A stretch of 64,000 nt of DNA from Brevibacterium epidermidis NBRC 14811 (GCF_001570805.1 NZ_BCSJ01000021.1:1-64000), one strand, 5' to 3'; positions 8,268-17,062 are shown, counted from the first letter of the stretch. Translations and numbers: made by a program. The notes: generated by a model from the sequence alone, not told the origin.

Positions 8268-10058
8268 ATGACCGGAAGCGGCTGCCTGCCACCTATTCAC
8301 GGCACCGGCACGCCCTCCGGCACGTCGAAGGGCCATCCCATCACTACTTCACAGACACGCACCAATCCCCGCAGCACCCGCACCCACGGAGGCAGCAACC
8401 GGAACACCAACACAAGCAGCACCGGCAATCGCGCGAAGAAAGCCACCTCGGCACCGACGTCGTTCTCCGACCTCGGCGTCCCCGCGAAGCTCGTCGACTC
8501 CCTCGACCGTGAAGGCAAGACCCAGGCCTTCCCCATCCAGCAGGACACTCTGCCCGACACGCTGGCCGGCCGTGATGTGCTCGGCCGCGGAAAGACCGGG
8601 TCCGGCAAGACCCTGGCGTTCTCCATTCCGCTCGTCGCTCGCCTGTCCGAATCCGGCGAGGGTTCGCAGAAGTTCCGCCATCCGCGCGGGCTCGTCCTGG
8701 CTCCCACCCGTGAGCTCGCCACGCAGATCACCGAGGTCATCGACCCGTTGGCCAAGGCCGTGGGCTTGCGGACGACGACGATCTTCGGCGGCATCAAGCA
8801 GCGTCGACAGGAGGTCGCACTCAAGGCCGGCGTCGATATCGTCGTGGCCTGCCCGGGCCGCCTCGAGGACCTGCTCCAGCAGGACATCCTCACGCTCGAG
8901 AACATCGAGGTCACCATCCTCGACGAGGCCGACCACATGGCTGACCTCGGGTTCCTGCCCGGAGTCACCCGAATCCTCAACCAGACCCCGGCTGAGGGAC
9001 AGCGGATGTTCTTCTCCGCCACCTTGGACAACGACGTCGACAAACTCGTCCGTCGTTTCCTCCACAACGAGGTCCTCCACTCCGTGGATGAGGCGACCTC
9101 CCACGTTTCGGCCATGACCCACCACGTGTTCGAGGTGTCGGTCGACGACAAGAACGAACTCGTGCACAAGCTCGCCTCCGGCACGGGCCGCCGCATCCTC
9201 TTCACCCGCACGAAGCACCGGGCCAAGCGCTTCGCCCGCCAACTCACAGCAGCGGGCATTCCCGCCGTCGACCTGCACGGCAACCTGTCGCAGGGTGCGC
9301 GCGATCGCAACCTCGCCGCGTTCACCGATGGTGAGGCGAAGGTGCTCGTGGCCACAGACATCGCCGCCCGCGGCGTCCACGTCGACTCCGTCGAGCTCGT
9401 CGTCCACGTCGATCCCCCGACCGAGCACAAGGCGTACCTGCACCGCTCCGGTCGCACCGCACGTGCCGGCAGCGCCGGTGACGTCGTCACGGTGATGACC
9501 GCCGAAGAGCGCAAGGACACTCAGATCCTCCTGCGCAAGGCCGCCATCAAGGCGACCCCGCAGAAGGTCAACGCAGAGTCCCCCGAGGTGACCGAGCTCG
9601 TCGGTGAGATCGCCGAGTTCGTCGCCCCGCAGCCGAAGGAACCCGTCCAGCCGCGCAAGAAGACCGAACCTTCCACGTCGAATGGTCGTTCATCCCGCCG
9701 TCGCCGAGGCGGCCGTGGCGGAAGCTCGGGTCGCGGTGAGCCCGGCAACGGCGGCAGCGACCGCAGCCGTGAGAACTCGAGCGCCACCGGTGGCGGTCGC
9801 AGCGGCGAATCGCGTCGCGGCGAGAGCGGCGGCCGTGGCCGGGGCGCCGGGCACACCGGCGAGGGAAATCGTCGTCGCGAGAACTCCCGCGGCGGCCGTT
9901 CCGGCAATGGCCGCTCGGGCGGTCAGCGCGCGGAATCTTCGAGTCGTCAGCCGAGCAGCCGTCGCGCGTCCGAATCCCGCGGCACCAGCCCCGAGGCTCG
10001 TCGCCGCAACCGCACCCGTGCCGGAGGCTCGCAGCAGGTCTACTCGACCAGCAGCTGA
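8268..10058 (+). CDS. DEAD-box ATP-dependent RNA helicase
   Basis: This is an RNA helicase of the RhlE/DeaD type: Q-motif region (TSFSDLGVPAKLVDSL...AFPIQQDTL), Walker A GKTGSGKT, PTRELATQI, DEAD-box variant DEAD in LDEADHMADLGF, SAT in FFSATL, then the second RecA domain with ATDIAARGVHVD and HRSGRTARAG. The C-terminal 130 residues are an Arg/Gly/Ser-rich tail (RRRRGGRGG type) for nonspecific RNA binding. It likely remodels rRNA or mRNA structure. The start is uncertain: the frame is open from GTG 8199, ATG 8268 is chosen, and an unusual ATC at 8340 has the only good Shine-Dalgarno. The protein is 596 aa from 8268. Confidence 0.9.
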   Translation: MTGSGCLPPIHGTGTPSGTSKGHPITTSQTRTNPRSTRTHGGSNRNTNTSSTGNRAKKATSAPTSFSDLGVPAKLVDSLDREGKTQAFPIQQDTLPDTLAGRDVLGRGKTGSGKTLAFSIPLVARLSESGEGSQKFRHPRGLVLAPTRELATQITEVIDPLAKAVGLRTTTIFGGIKQRRQEVALKAGVDIVVACPGRLEDLLQQDILTLENIEVTILDEADHMADLGFLPGVTRILNQTPAEGQRMFFSATLDNDVDKLVRRFLHNEVLHSVDEATSHVSAMTHHVFEVSVDDKNELVHKLASGTGRRILFTRTKHRAKRFARQLTAAGIPAVDLHGNLSQGARDRNLAAFTDGEAKVLVATDIAARGVHVDSVELVVHVDPPTEHKAYLHRSGRTARAGSAGDVVTVMTAEERKDTQILLRKAAIKATPQKVNAESPEVTELVGEIAEFVAPQPKEPVQPRKKTEPSTSNGRSSRRRRGGRGGSSGRGEPGNGGSDRSRENSSATGGGRSGESRRGESGGRGRGAGHTGEGNRRRENSRGGRSGNGRSGGQRAESSSRQPSSRRASESRGTSPEARRRNRTRAGGSQQVYSTSS

Positions 10059-10091
10059 CGTCCTCACAATCGGGTTACCCTGCTCGGATAC

Positions 10092-10105
10092 TACACTTTG
10101 GTGTA
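10092..10105. promoter_or_regulatory. Dyad TACAC-N4-GTGTA upstream of photolyase
   Basis: A 14-bp interrupted palindrome (arms 10092-10096 and 10101-10105) lies 41 nt before the photolyase ATG. It could be an operator for a light- or stress-responsive regulator of photolyase. No regulator gene is adjacent, so this is only a candidate. Confidence 0.35.
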
Positions 10106-10145
10106 AATGCCGACTGGGCGAACCAGCTGTGGGAGGAGTCTGCCG

Positions 10146-11612
10146 ATGAGCCAGGACCGCGAGTCCCTCACCCTCGTCTGGTTTCGCGACGACCTGCGCG
10201 TCGAGGACCACGAGGCCCTGACAGCGGCCTGCGGCGACGGGCAGGTGATCGGCCTCTGGATCAGAGAGTGCCGCAGCGACGACGGCCTGGGCCCACGCCC
10301 GTTAGGCGGGGCGGCCCGGTGGTGGGCGCACGAATCGCTGCGCGTCCTGGAGACCGAACTCGCACAGCTCGGCATCCCGCTGCTCTTCGCAGCAGGCTCG
10401 GCCGCCGACATCGTCCCGCAGGCGGCTGCGGACCTGAAAGTCGATGCTGTGCGCTGGTCGCGCCGTTATGCGCCGGCTGCACGTCGCCTCGACGCGCAGA
10501 TCAAGACGGACCTGGCTGATGCCGGTCGTGCCGTGCACTCCCATACCGGCGCGCTGCTCGTCGAGCCTTGGACGGTCAGCCCTCAGGGCGGTGACTTCTA
10601 CAAGGTCTTCACGCCGTTCTTCAACGCTGTGCGCGATCGCAGCGTCGGCGACAGCCTCCCGGCGCCGCGCACACAGAGTTCTCCGACGAAGGCCCAGCGA
10701 CAGGCTTTTGCCGGGCGCTCCTGGGGACGCAGTCTCGACGATCTCGGTCTTCTCGACGGAACCGACACGGGCTCGGGCAGCTTCGCCTCGGCGAGGACTC
10801 CACAGTGGTGGCGGACGACCGTGGCCGGGCACTGGAACCCCGGGTGCAGGGAGGCGGCCGGTGAGCTCGCCTGCTTGAGCGACGGGCTCGACGGCTACGC
10901 AGATTCTCACGATGTCCCCGCAGACCCTGACAGCACGTCAGGCCTGTCGCCGCGACTGCGCTTCGGCGAACTCTCCCCCCGCCAGCTGCTGGCAGCGGCC
11001 CTGGACATACCGGAGGTGAGGGACGATGATCGGCAGGCATGGATCCGGCAGCTCTACTGGCGGGAGTTCTCCTGGCACCTGACCTATCACCTGCCGGCCG
11101 TCGAATCCGAACCGATGCGACCTGAATTCGCGTCCTTCCCCTATGAGGACGACCCCGAGGCACTCGACCACTGGTGCAGCGGCACGACCGGGATCGACCT
11201 CGTCGATGCCGGCATGGCTCAGCTGTGGCAGACCGGATGGATGCACAATCGAGTGCGGATGGCCACGGCGAGCTTTCTCACGAAGAATCTGCTGATCCAC
11301 TGGTGGCACGGCGAGCAGTGGTTCTGGGACACGCTGGTCGACGCCGATGAAGCCAACAACCCGGTCTCGTGGCAATGGGTGGCCGGGTGCGGAGCCGATG
11401 CGGCTCCGTATTTTCGCATCTTCAATCCCGAACGCCAACGTGAGCGTTTCGATCCCGACTACGAGTACGTGGGCAGGTGGTTGGGCCGCGGTCCGGGCGG
11501 TCTCACTCGGGCGGAACGCTCGCGGGGTGATCGCGAGCCGATCGTCGATCTCAAGGCATCGCGCCAGGCGGCATTGGCCGCCTATGACAGGATGAAGAGT
11601 GAGGCGAAATGA
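10146..11612 (+). CDS. phr: Deoxyribodipyrimidine photo-lyase (cryptochrome/photolyase family)
   Basis: The 488-aa enzyme repairs UV cyclobutane pyrimidine dimers using reduced FAD and light. The N-terminal antenna-binding Rossmann domain begins LTLVWFRDDLRVEDHEAL. The C-terminal FAD domain has the class I core TGIDLVDAGMAQLWQTGWMHNR, then RMATASFLTKNLLIHWWHG and DAAPYFRIFNP. The start is ATG 10146 because GGGAGGAG at 10131-10138 lies 7 nt upstream; ATG 10107 has no such signal. The downstream SDR gene overlaps by four bases (ATGA). A dyad at 10092-10105 may regulate it. It could be a cryptochrome-like member, but the FAD core reads as a CPD photolyase. Confidence 0.93.
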   Translation: MSQDRESLTLVWFRDDLRVEDHEALTAACGDGQVIGLWIRECRSDDGLGPRPLGGAARWWAHESLRVLETELAQLGIPLLFAAGSAADIVPQAAADLKVDAVRWSRRYAPAARRLDAQIKTDLADAGRAVHSHTGALLVEPWTVSPQGGDFYKVFTPFFNAVRDRSVGDSLPAPRTQSSPTKAQRQAFAGRSWGRSLDDLGLLDGTDTGSGSFASARTPQWWRTTVAGHWNPGCREAAGELACLSDGLDGYADSHDVPADPDSTSGLSPRLRFGELSPRQLLAAALDIPEVRDDDRQAWIRQLYWREFSWHLTYHLPAVESEPMRPEFASFPYEDDPEALDHWCSGTTGIDLVDAGMAQLWQTGWMHNRVRMATASFLTKNLLIHWWHGEQWFWDTLVDADEANNPVSWQWVAGCGADAAPYFRIFNPERQRERFDPDYEYVGRWLGRGPGGLTRAERSRGDREPIVDLKASRQAALAAYDRMKSEAK

Positions 11613-12475
11613 GCACGACGAACGGACGCAGGATTCTCATGGCCGGGTGCGGAGACCTGGGCACACGGCTGGGCCTGCGACTGGTCGACCAGGGGCACCG
11701 GGTGATCGGACTGCGCCGACGCGTCGCCGAACTGCCCGACGCCTTTGAGCCGATCAGTATGGACCTCTCCGGATTCGGAGCTCCCGGCCGCGATAGGGTC
11801 GATGCTGCAGACCGCAGCGATCCGCGACTGGACGGACTCGATGCGGTCGTGATCACTCTGACTTCGGACGAACCGACTCGGACCGGATACGAACGGGCCT
11901 ATCTCCACGGGCTGAGAGGTCTCGCCCGCGTGCTCGGGTCACAGCCGGGCCGAGTCATCCTGGTCTCTTCCACGCGTGTCCTTGCGGAGGACCCGACACG
12001 TGTGATCACCGAAGACGCTCCACTCGCCCCAGGGTCCGGGCCGGGTGAGGTCCTCGCTGCGGCCGAGTCCGAGGCGGCCGAGCTCTTCGACCACCTCACG
12101 ATCGTCCGCCCGGCTGGTATCTACGGACCTGGCCGTACCCGCCTCATCGACTCCGTGCGACGCGGCCAGCGGTTCAACCATCAGCGGTGGACGAACCGCA
12201 TCCACCGAGACGACCTCGTTCGCGGCCTCGAGCGCTTGGCACTTGCCTCGGAACCGCCGGACCTGGTCCACGCTGTCGATTCGCTTCCTGCTCAGATGGG
12301 CGACGTCGCCGCCTTCATCGCCGGCCGCCTCGGCGTGCCCGTCCCCGGCCATGCCGACGACGAGACGCCGAGCGGCAAACGTATCGACGGAACTCGCTTC
12401 GGCTCGCTCGTGGGCGAACTCGGCTACCCCACGTACCGGCACGGCTTCGCTTCGATGCTGACGACAGCCCCCTGA
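11609..12475 (+). CDS. NAD(P)-binding SDR/epimerase-like protein (YeeZ type)
   Basis: This 288-aa Rossmann protein starts with the dinucleotide-binding motif MAGCGDLGTRLGLRL (GxGxxG class). It then shows VSSTRVLAE (Ser of the active site), PAGIYGPGRTRL and an HRDDLVRGLERL segment, as in atypical extended SDRs annotated YeeZ/NAD-dependent epimerase. The usual YxxxK catalytic pair is not obvious, which is common in this subgroup. The start overlaps the photolyase stop (ATGA), so the two are translationally coupled. The substrate is unknown and a role in DNA repair is not implied. Confidence 0.82.
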   Translation: MSTTNGRRILMAGCGDLGTRLGLRLVDQGHRVIGLRRRVAELPDAFEPISMDLSGFGAPGRDRVDAADRSDPRLDGLDAVVITLTSDEPTRTGYERAYLHGLRGLARVLGSQPGRVILVSSTRVLAEDPTRVITEDAPLAPGSGPGEVLAAAESEAAELFDHLTIVRPAGIYGPGRTRLIDSVRRGQRFNHQRWTNRIHRDDLVRGLERLALASEPPDLVHAVDSLPAQMGDVAAFIAGRLGVPVPGHADDETPSGKRIDGTRFGSLVGELGYPTYRHGFASMLTTAP

Positions 12476-12497
12476 TCATGGACAAAACCGGGAACGT

Positions 12498-14042
12498 TCA
12501 GGCTCGGCGCCGCGCCTCGGCTGCGATGTTCTTCGCCATGGCGGGAAAGATGAAGCGATGAAACGGGGCGACGAGGGCCCAGTAGATGCGGCCTCGCACT
12601 CCAGTGGGGATAAAGGTCGCCGTCTGGTGATACTCACAGCCTTCGAATGAGTCTGTCAGAGCGAATTCGAGCCACGCGTGCCCGGAGACCTTCATCTCGG
12701 CGCGCAGCAGGAGACGAGAGTTCGGCTCCAGCTGTTCGACTCGCCACCAGTCGACGGGGTCGCCGGTGCGCAGGCTGTCGGGCAGCCGTCGGCCCCGGTT
12801 GAGGCCAGCGCCTCCGACTGCTTTGTCCCAGATCCCACGAATCTTCCATGCCAGCGGCCACGAGTACCAGCCGTTGGTCCCACCGATCCCCTCGATCACA
12901 GGCCACACCTCGGCGGCGCTGACACCGCTGATCGTCGTCGACCGTTCATCGGTGAAGATGCGCCGGCCGGACCACTTCGGATCACTGGGCGACGGCTGGG
13001 CCGCCTCGTCGAGCTCTCCGGCGTCGGCGTCCCAGTTCGTATCCACGGCACCTTCGATTTCACGGCGCAGGGCGAGTCGGACGGCGTCGGCGAACCCGAT
13101 GAGCCCGGACTCGGGCGGCGGAATGACCGCGTCGACGTCCTGATCCGAGGCCACCGCGTCTTCCTGCAAGGATTGGACGAGCGGCAAGGTGAGGCTGAAC
13201 GGCAGCGGGGTGACCAACCCGACCCAGATGCCTGACAGCGTCGGCGCGGGAAGAGGCAAAGCGATGACGTGGCGGGGCTTGAGCCCTGCGACGGCAGCAA
13301 AGGTACGCATCACGTTCGCATAAGTGAGGATCTGACGTGAACCGATATCGAAGGACCGGTTGACCGCCTCCTGCACATCAGCCGCGGAGAGAAGGTAGTA
13401 GAGAGCGTCACGAACCGACAGCGGCTCGACGCGGTTGGACACCCAGTCCGGTGCCGGCATCCAGCGCAGGGTCGTCGCGAGGTGGCGGATCATCTCGAAC
13501 GAAGCCGATCCGGAGCCGATGATGATGCCGGCGTTGAAGACGATCGCGTCGACCTCGGAGTCGAGCAGAATCCGTCCGACGTTCGCTCGTGAACGCATGT
13601 GCTTCGAGAGTTCACGTCCCTCCGGATGGAGCCCTCCGAGGTAGACGATGCGGCGTACGCCGGCAGATGCGGCCGCGCTGGCGAAGCGCCTGGCCGCCTC
13701 GGCTTCGGCTGCCTCGAAGTCCCCGCCGGAGCCCATGGAATGCACAAGGTAATAGACGGTATCGATGCCGCCGAGGCTGTCATCGAGACCGCCACCGGTG
13801 TCGAGGTCGACGGTTCTCACGTCGACGTCGGCTGCCCATGGAACCTGCTTGAGCTTCTCCGGTCGCCGCACACCGACCCGAACCTGGTGTCCGGCCTGCA
13901 GCAGTCGGGGCACAAGGCGACCGCCGATGTAACCGGTCGCCCCGAGCACGAGCACGCGCCGCGGGGTGCGGGTTCGGCGGATGACTTCGTCGCCGAGCGA
14001 CTTCGGGCCAGGCGGGGTCGAGCGTTCCGTCGGGCGATTCAT
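12498..14042 (-). CDS. SDR-type NAD(P)-binding protein with C-terminal DUF2867
   Basis: The 514-aa two-domain protein begins with an atypical SDR of the NmrA/YwnB type: LVLGATGYIGGRLVPRLL, VRRPEKLKQVP, a conserved VYYLVHSMGSGGDF segment and IVYLGGLHPEG. The C-terminal ~150 residues form a START-like DUF2867 (EVWPVIEGIGGTNGWYSWPLAWKIRG..., then YHQTATFIPTGVRGRIYWALVAPFHRFIF). AAGGA lies 7 nt before ATG 14042. The pairing is widespread in actinobacteria and a role in lipid or quinone metabolism has been guessed, but no reaction is established. It converges with the preceding SDR gene with only 22 nt between them. Confidence 0.85.
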   Translation of the reverse strand: MNRPTERSTPPGPKSLGDEVIRRTRTPRRVLVLGATGYIGGRLVPRLLQAGHQVRVGVRRPEKLKQVPWAADVDVRTVDLDTGGGLDDSLGGIDTVYYLVHSMGSGGDFEAAEAEAARRFASAAASAGVRRIVYLGGLHPEGRELSKHMRSRANVGRILLDSEVDAIVFNAGIIIGSGSASFEMIRHLATTLRWMPAPDWVSNRVEPLSVRDALYYLLSAADVQEAVNRSFDIGSRQILTYANVMRTFAAVAGLKPRHVIALPLPAPTLSGIWVGLVTPLPFSLTLPLVQSLQEDAVASDQDVDAVIPPPESGLIGFADAVRLALRREIEGAVDTNWDADAGELDEAAQPSPSDPKWSGRRIFTDERSTTISGVSAAEVWPVIEGIGGTNGWYSWPLAWKIRGIWDKAVGGAGLNRGRRLPDSLRTGDPVDWWRVEQLEPNSRLLLRAEMKVSGHAWLEFALTDSFEGCEYHQTATFIPTGVRGRIYWALVAPFHRFIFPAMAKNIAAEARRRA

Positions 14043-14136
14043 CGGGGGGTCCTTTCGGCCTGCCGAGATCGGCTGTCACGGACCAACCATACACATGTCA
14101 CCCATTCAATACTGCCGGCCATCGTGTAGCTGCTGC

Positions 14137-15177
14137 TCAGTCCGCGAGCGCAGCGCCGACGTCGTAGCGGAGGATCGCAGCAATGCCGTCGCTCATCGGA
14201 TCGTGGCTGAGTCCGATCTCAGCTGAGGACAGGATAGCCGCGGAGACGATCTCCGCTTCACCTGCTGAGGCCTCGGCATCATCGAGCAGCAGGACCGCCG
14301 CCGCTCCGCGTTCCACTGCCTTTTCGACTTCTGCTCGCCCTTCGACCGCACGGCCGTGTGCTTTGCTTTCGCCCAGACGCTCCGAGTTCTCAGCCTCTCG
14401 TTCTTCGGCGAGCCTCGTCACCAACGTCCTGATGGCCACGTCGATCGCCTCTTCGGCACCGTCATCGTCATTGCCGCCTTCTGAGATCTCGTGAAGCAGC
14501 TCTTCGGCCCGTACGGACAGTTCGGCCTTGACGACAGTTCTGCCCTGCACTTCTCCTGCCAGGACGACGGCGTCCGGTGCATGATCGGTGATCAATCGGT
14601 CGACGAAGTCGGCGACGCTGCGTGCATTGTCCTTGATGATCTCGTCGACACGGCGCCGGATCTGGTTGTGCGAGTATGCTCCTCGCCGCGGCTTGTTGAT
14701 GTCTTCGTCGTTGTCGCCGGTCACGTGGACCGGCTCGTTCTCGATGCGTTCGCGATCCGGGGTCACGCTCAGTTCACGGACGGCCGCACCATCCTGCCCG
14801 GCGATGACGAGGACGACATCGAACTGTCTGCACTCCTGTCGGAGAAAGGCTCCAAGCTCCGGCGCCTCGCCGTAGTGGGCCGAATCTCCTTCTCCCAGCG
14901 CCGCGTCCCAGTGTTCGTCCAGCAGAACTCCCTGTGAGTTCGCGACGATGGTCCGACCGTCTGTGTGCACCTCGGTGGGTTCGTCGGCGAGGATGATCGC
15001 ATCGATGGACTCGAGGAGAGACTCCTCTGCCCCGCTTTCGGACAGCTGCTCTCGCAGCTCCGACCAGCGCAGACGCAGCTGCGTCTCGGCATCGGCTGAA
15101 GGAGTACGACCCTCAAGGTAGACCGTGGCATATGGACCGCCGCTCCCGTAGACCGTGCGCAAGTGATTGTGGTTCAT
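14137..15177 (-). CDS. baeRF-type (archaeo-eukaryotic release-factor-like) protein, Rv2629-like
   Basis: The 346-aa protein has an eRF1-like layout: an N-terminal domain opening HNHLRTVYGSGGPYATVYLE, a middle domain with VVLVIAGQDGAAVRELSV and RRRVDEIIKDNARSVADFVDRLITDH, and a C-terminal L7Ae-like domain (ERGAAAVLLLDD). These are marks of bacterial release-factor-family 2 proteins, which include mycobacterial Rv2629 and may act at stalled or stressed ribosomes. The canonical GGQ tripeptide is not present. The frame is open 44 codons further upstream, but ATG 15177 has a strong GAGGAGG 8 nt away. It is a single-gene unit. Confidence 0.8.
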   Translation of the reverse strand: MNHNHLRTVYGSGGPYATVYLEGRTPSADAETQLRLRWSELREQLSESGAEESLLESIDAIILADEPTEVHTDGRTIVANSQGVLLDEHWDAALGEGDSAHYGEAPELGAFLRQECRQFDVVLVIAGQDGAAVRELSVTPDRERIENEPVHVTGDNDEDINKPRRGAYSHNQIRRRVDEIIKDNARSVADFVDRLITDHAPDAVVLAGEVQGRTVVKAELSVRAEELLHEISEGGNDDDGAEEAIDVAIRTLVTRLAEEREAENSERLGESKAHGRAVEGRAEVEKAVERGAAAVLLLDDAEASAGEAEIVSAAILSSAEIGLSHDPMSDGIAAILRYDVGAALAD

Positions 15178-15287
15178 CCCCTGTTCCTCCTCAGCGTCTG
15201 TGGCTGTCTGACCTGCCCCCAAGGGGCTCGCCGCGCTGCGCGCGGTGTTCTCAGCGTGGCATTGTGGGGAGACCGCTGTAAACAGTC

Positions 15288-15316
15288 TTGACAAACCAGG
15301 GTCGGGCATTTACAGA
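15288..15316 (+). promoter_or_regulatory. Consensus-like promoter of the MDR oxidoreductase
   Basis: TTGACA (15288-15293) and TACAGA (15311-15316) are separated by 17 nt. This is the best -35 in the window, 45 nt before ATG 15361. A short dyad CTGTAAACAG at 15276-15285 abuts it upstream and could be an operator. Confidence 0.6.
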
Positions 15317-15360
15317 AAGAGTCAGGTCAGCTGCGGCTTCTGAAGTGACACAATGGGACC

Positions 15361-16314
15361 ATGAACACCGAAACGATGATGCGCGCCGTCAGCCAGCAGA
15401 CTTTCGGCAGCGCCGACGTTCTCGAAATCACCGAGATTCCGCGCCCGAAGCCCCGCACCAACGAAATCCTCGTGAAAGTCCACGCTGCGGGTCTCAACCC
15501 GACCGATTGGAAGCACCGTTCTGGCCACGGCTTCGTCGACAAACTGCCATTAGTACTCGGCTGGGACGTCTCCGGTGTGGTCGAAGCCGTCGGTATCGGC
15601 GTCGCGACGTTCAGACCAGGCGACGAGGTGTTCGGCATGATGTCGTATCCGTTCGGACTCGGTACCCACGCCGACTACGTCGCCGCCCCGGCCAGATTCT
15701 TCGCGGCGAAACCCCGATCGGTTGACCACGTGCAGGCGGGGGCACTCCCCCTCGTCTCTCTGACCGCCTGGCAGGCGCTCGTCGACAATGCGGACTTACA
15801 GTCGGGACAGCGCGTGCTGATCCACGCAGCCGCGGGCGGCGTCGGGCACATCGCTGTGCAGATCGCGAAATCGCTGGGCGCATACGTGATCGGAACCGCG
15901 AGTTCGGCGAAGCACGGCTTCCTGCGCGAGGTCGGCGCCGATGAAGTCATCGACTACCGAACGGATGACTTCGCCGATCGAGTGCGAGACGTGGACGCGG
16001 TGCTCGATACGATCGGCGGTGACACGGCGATGCGCTCCCTGCACACGCTTCGCAAGGGCGGCTCTCTCGTCTCGCTCATCCCTGTCGGCTCCGCTGATCT
16101 CCTTCGCGAAGCAGATCAGCTCGGAGTGCGAGCACTTCGGATGCTCGTGGACTCCTCGCGCAGCACACTGGAAACCATCTCCGGGCTCGTCGACGACGGT
16201 GCACTGCGTGCCGCAATCGCCGGCACTTTCCCGCTCTCGGAGGCAGCAGAAGCCCATCGAGAAGGCGAGACCAACCACACCACCGGCAAACTCGTACTCA
16301 CAATGGACGAGTAG
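15361..16314 (+). CDS. Zinc-less MDR NADPH:quinone oxidoreductase-like protein
   Basis: This is a 317-aa medium-chain reductase. The N-terminal GroES-like domain contains VKVHAAGLNPTDWKHRSG and GWDVSGVVEAVG; the Rossmann domain contains VLIHAAAGGVGHIAVQIAKSLGAYVIGTAS (AxxGGVG nucleotide motif). The zinc-binding Cys/His set of alcohol dehydrogenases is absent, so it belongs to the quinone-reductase branch. Such enzymes reduce quinones or enals with NADPH in the cytosol. A strong promoter lies at 15288-15316 and a 16-bp-stem terminator follows the stop. The gene is monocistronic and the substrate is unknown. Confidence 0.88.
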   Translation: MNTETMMRAVSQQTFGSADVLEITEIPRPKPRTNEILVKVHAAGLNPTDWKHRSGHGFVDKLPLVLGWDVSGVVEAVGIGVATFRPGDEVFGMMSYPFGLGTHADYVAAPARFFAAKPRSVDHVQAGALPLVSLTAWQALVDNADLQSGQRVLIHAAAGGVGHIAVQIAKSLGAYVIGTASSAKHGFLREVGADEVIDYRTDDFADRVRDVDAVLDTIGGDTAMRSLHTLRKGGSLVSLIPVGSADLLREADQLGVRALRMLVDSSRSTLETISGLVDDGALRAAIAGTFPLSEAAEAHREGETNHTTGKLVLTMDE

Positions 16315-16371
16315 GCCAAGCCCAATCTGGTCAGTTCCACAGTCGAAGCGGCACTATGCTCACTGCCGCGA

Positions 16372-16411
16372 CGCAGGGCCCGGCACCTGTGCATCGGTGC
16401 CGGGCCCTGCG
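16372..16411. terminator. Strong bidirectional hairpin terminator
   Basis: A perfect 16-bp GC-rich stem (16372-16387 with 16396-16411, 8-nt loop) sits between the convergent MDR gene and the small acidic gene at 16422-16595. It is positioned to end both transcripts. Confidence 0.8.
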
Positions 16412-16421
16412 ATCACGGAAG

Positions 16422-16595
16422 TCAGTAGTGTGCTGGCGGATCGCTCGCGGGGAAGGACTCTTCCTCCCACTCATCGACCAATTCGTCCTCTTTCTCCTTC
16501 GACGCGGAATCCGTGCCGGGATTTTCCGCAACGTCATCCCTGGCTCCCTCGGGGGCCGCTTTCGGATCCTTCTCGTCTTCGCTGAAATCGCTCAT
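16422..16595 (-). CDS. Small acidic protein with ESFPASDPPAHY tail (57 aa)
   Basis: This 57-residue, highly charged soluble protein ends in DEWEEESFPASDPPAHY. A similar ExSFPASDPP motif occurs at the end of many small bacterial proteins of unknown function. The start is taken as ATG 16595, because GAAGGG lies 9 nt before it. The ATG nine bases upstream directly abuts that Shine-Dalgarno and cannot use it. There are no cysteines or membrane segments. It is monocistronic, with the strong hairpin at 16372-16411 just past its stop. Confidence 0.7.
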   Translation of the reverse strand: MSDFSEDEKDPKAAPEGARDDVAENPGTDSASKEKEDELVDEWEEESFPASDPPAHY

Positions 16596-16762
16596 CACGA
16601 TCATCCCTTCTCTATCGAGTGTACGAACCTATGCTGACGCTCTTTGGTCCAACTGGGTAGGGGTGCGGGCATATTGGCATGAGGCATTACGGGGGTGCCG
16701 CTCGGCAGAGGCCCCACGTAGACTGATCACCTATCCGCGCTCTCCAGCGAAAGGTGACCAGA

Positions 16763-16978
16763 ATGTCAACCGACGACAACAGCACCGAAGGCAACACATC
16801 AGACAGCATGCGCAAAGCTGCGGAGAACCTCGATCACGAGGCCGGAGGCGCACCGTCATCCGAGTACCTCGATAAGGTCGATCCCGACGATTTCGGGCGG
16901 AAGGACGAAACCGGCGAGGACCAGAGCCGCGACGAGGATGACGCCTCAACGATCGACTCGCCGTCGACTGATCGCTGA
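16763..16978 (+). CDS. Small acidic hypothetical protein (71 aa)
   Basis: This hydrophilic, Asp/Glu/Ser-rich 71-residue protein (SEYLDKVDPDDFGRKDETGEDQSRDEDD) is probably disordered, with no membrane segment or recognisable domain. The start is ATG 16763: AAAGG lies 8 nt upstream, while the GTG at 16754 overlaps that signal. It sits divergent from the other small acidic gene at 16422-16595. A 56-bp near-perfect palindrome follows its stop. The function is unknown. Confidence 0.6.
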   Translation: MSTDDNSTEGNTSDSMRKAAENLDHEAGGAPSSEYLDKVDPDDFGRKDETGEDQSRDEDDASTIDSPSTDR

Positions 16979-17006
16979 CGACCTTCAGAGCATCGTCGGC
17001 TCACAA

Positions 17007-17062
17007 CACAGTTTGGGGCGGATAGCACCTGTTTGAACAGGTGCTATCCGCCCCAAACTGTG
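17007..17062. terminator. 56-bp near-perfect palindrome between convergent genes
   Basis: Arms 17007-17034 and 17035-17062 pair at every position except the central T/G, giving a 27-bp stem. It lies between the small gene ending at 16978 and the ABC ATPase gene ending at 17073 on the other strand, so a bidirectional terminator is likely. It resembles the palindrome at 2337-2404 in length and lack of a loop, but not in sequence. Confidence 0.7.

Noticed and set aside
10060..10145. MerR/LitR-type light regulator site assigned with confidence
   Set aside because: The dyad is real but short, and no matching regulator or carotenoid gene lies nearby, so it was kept only as a weak candidate.
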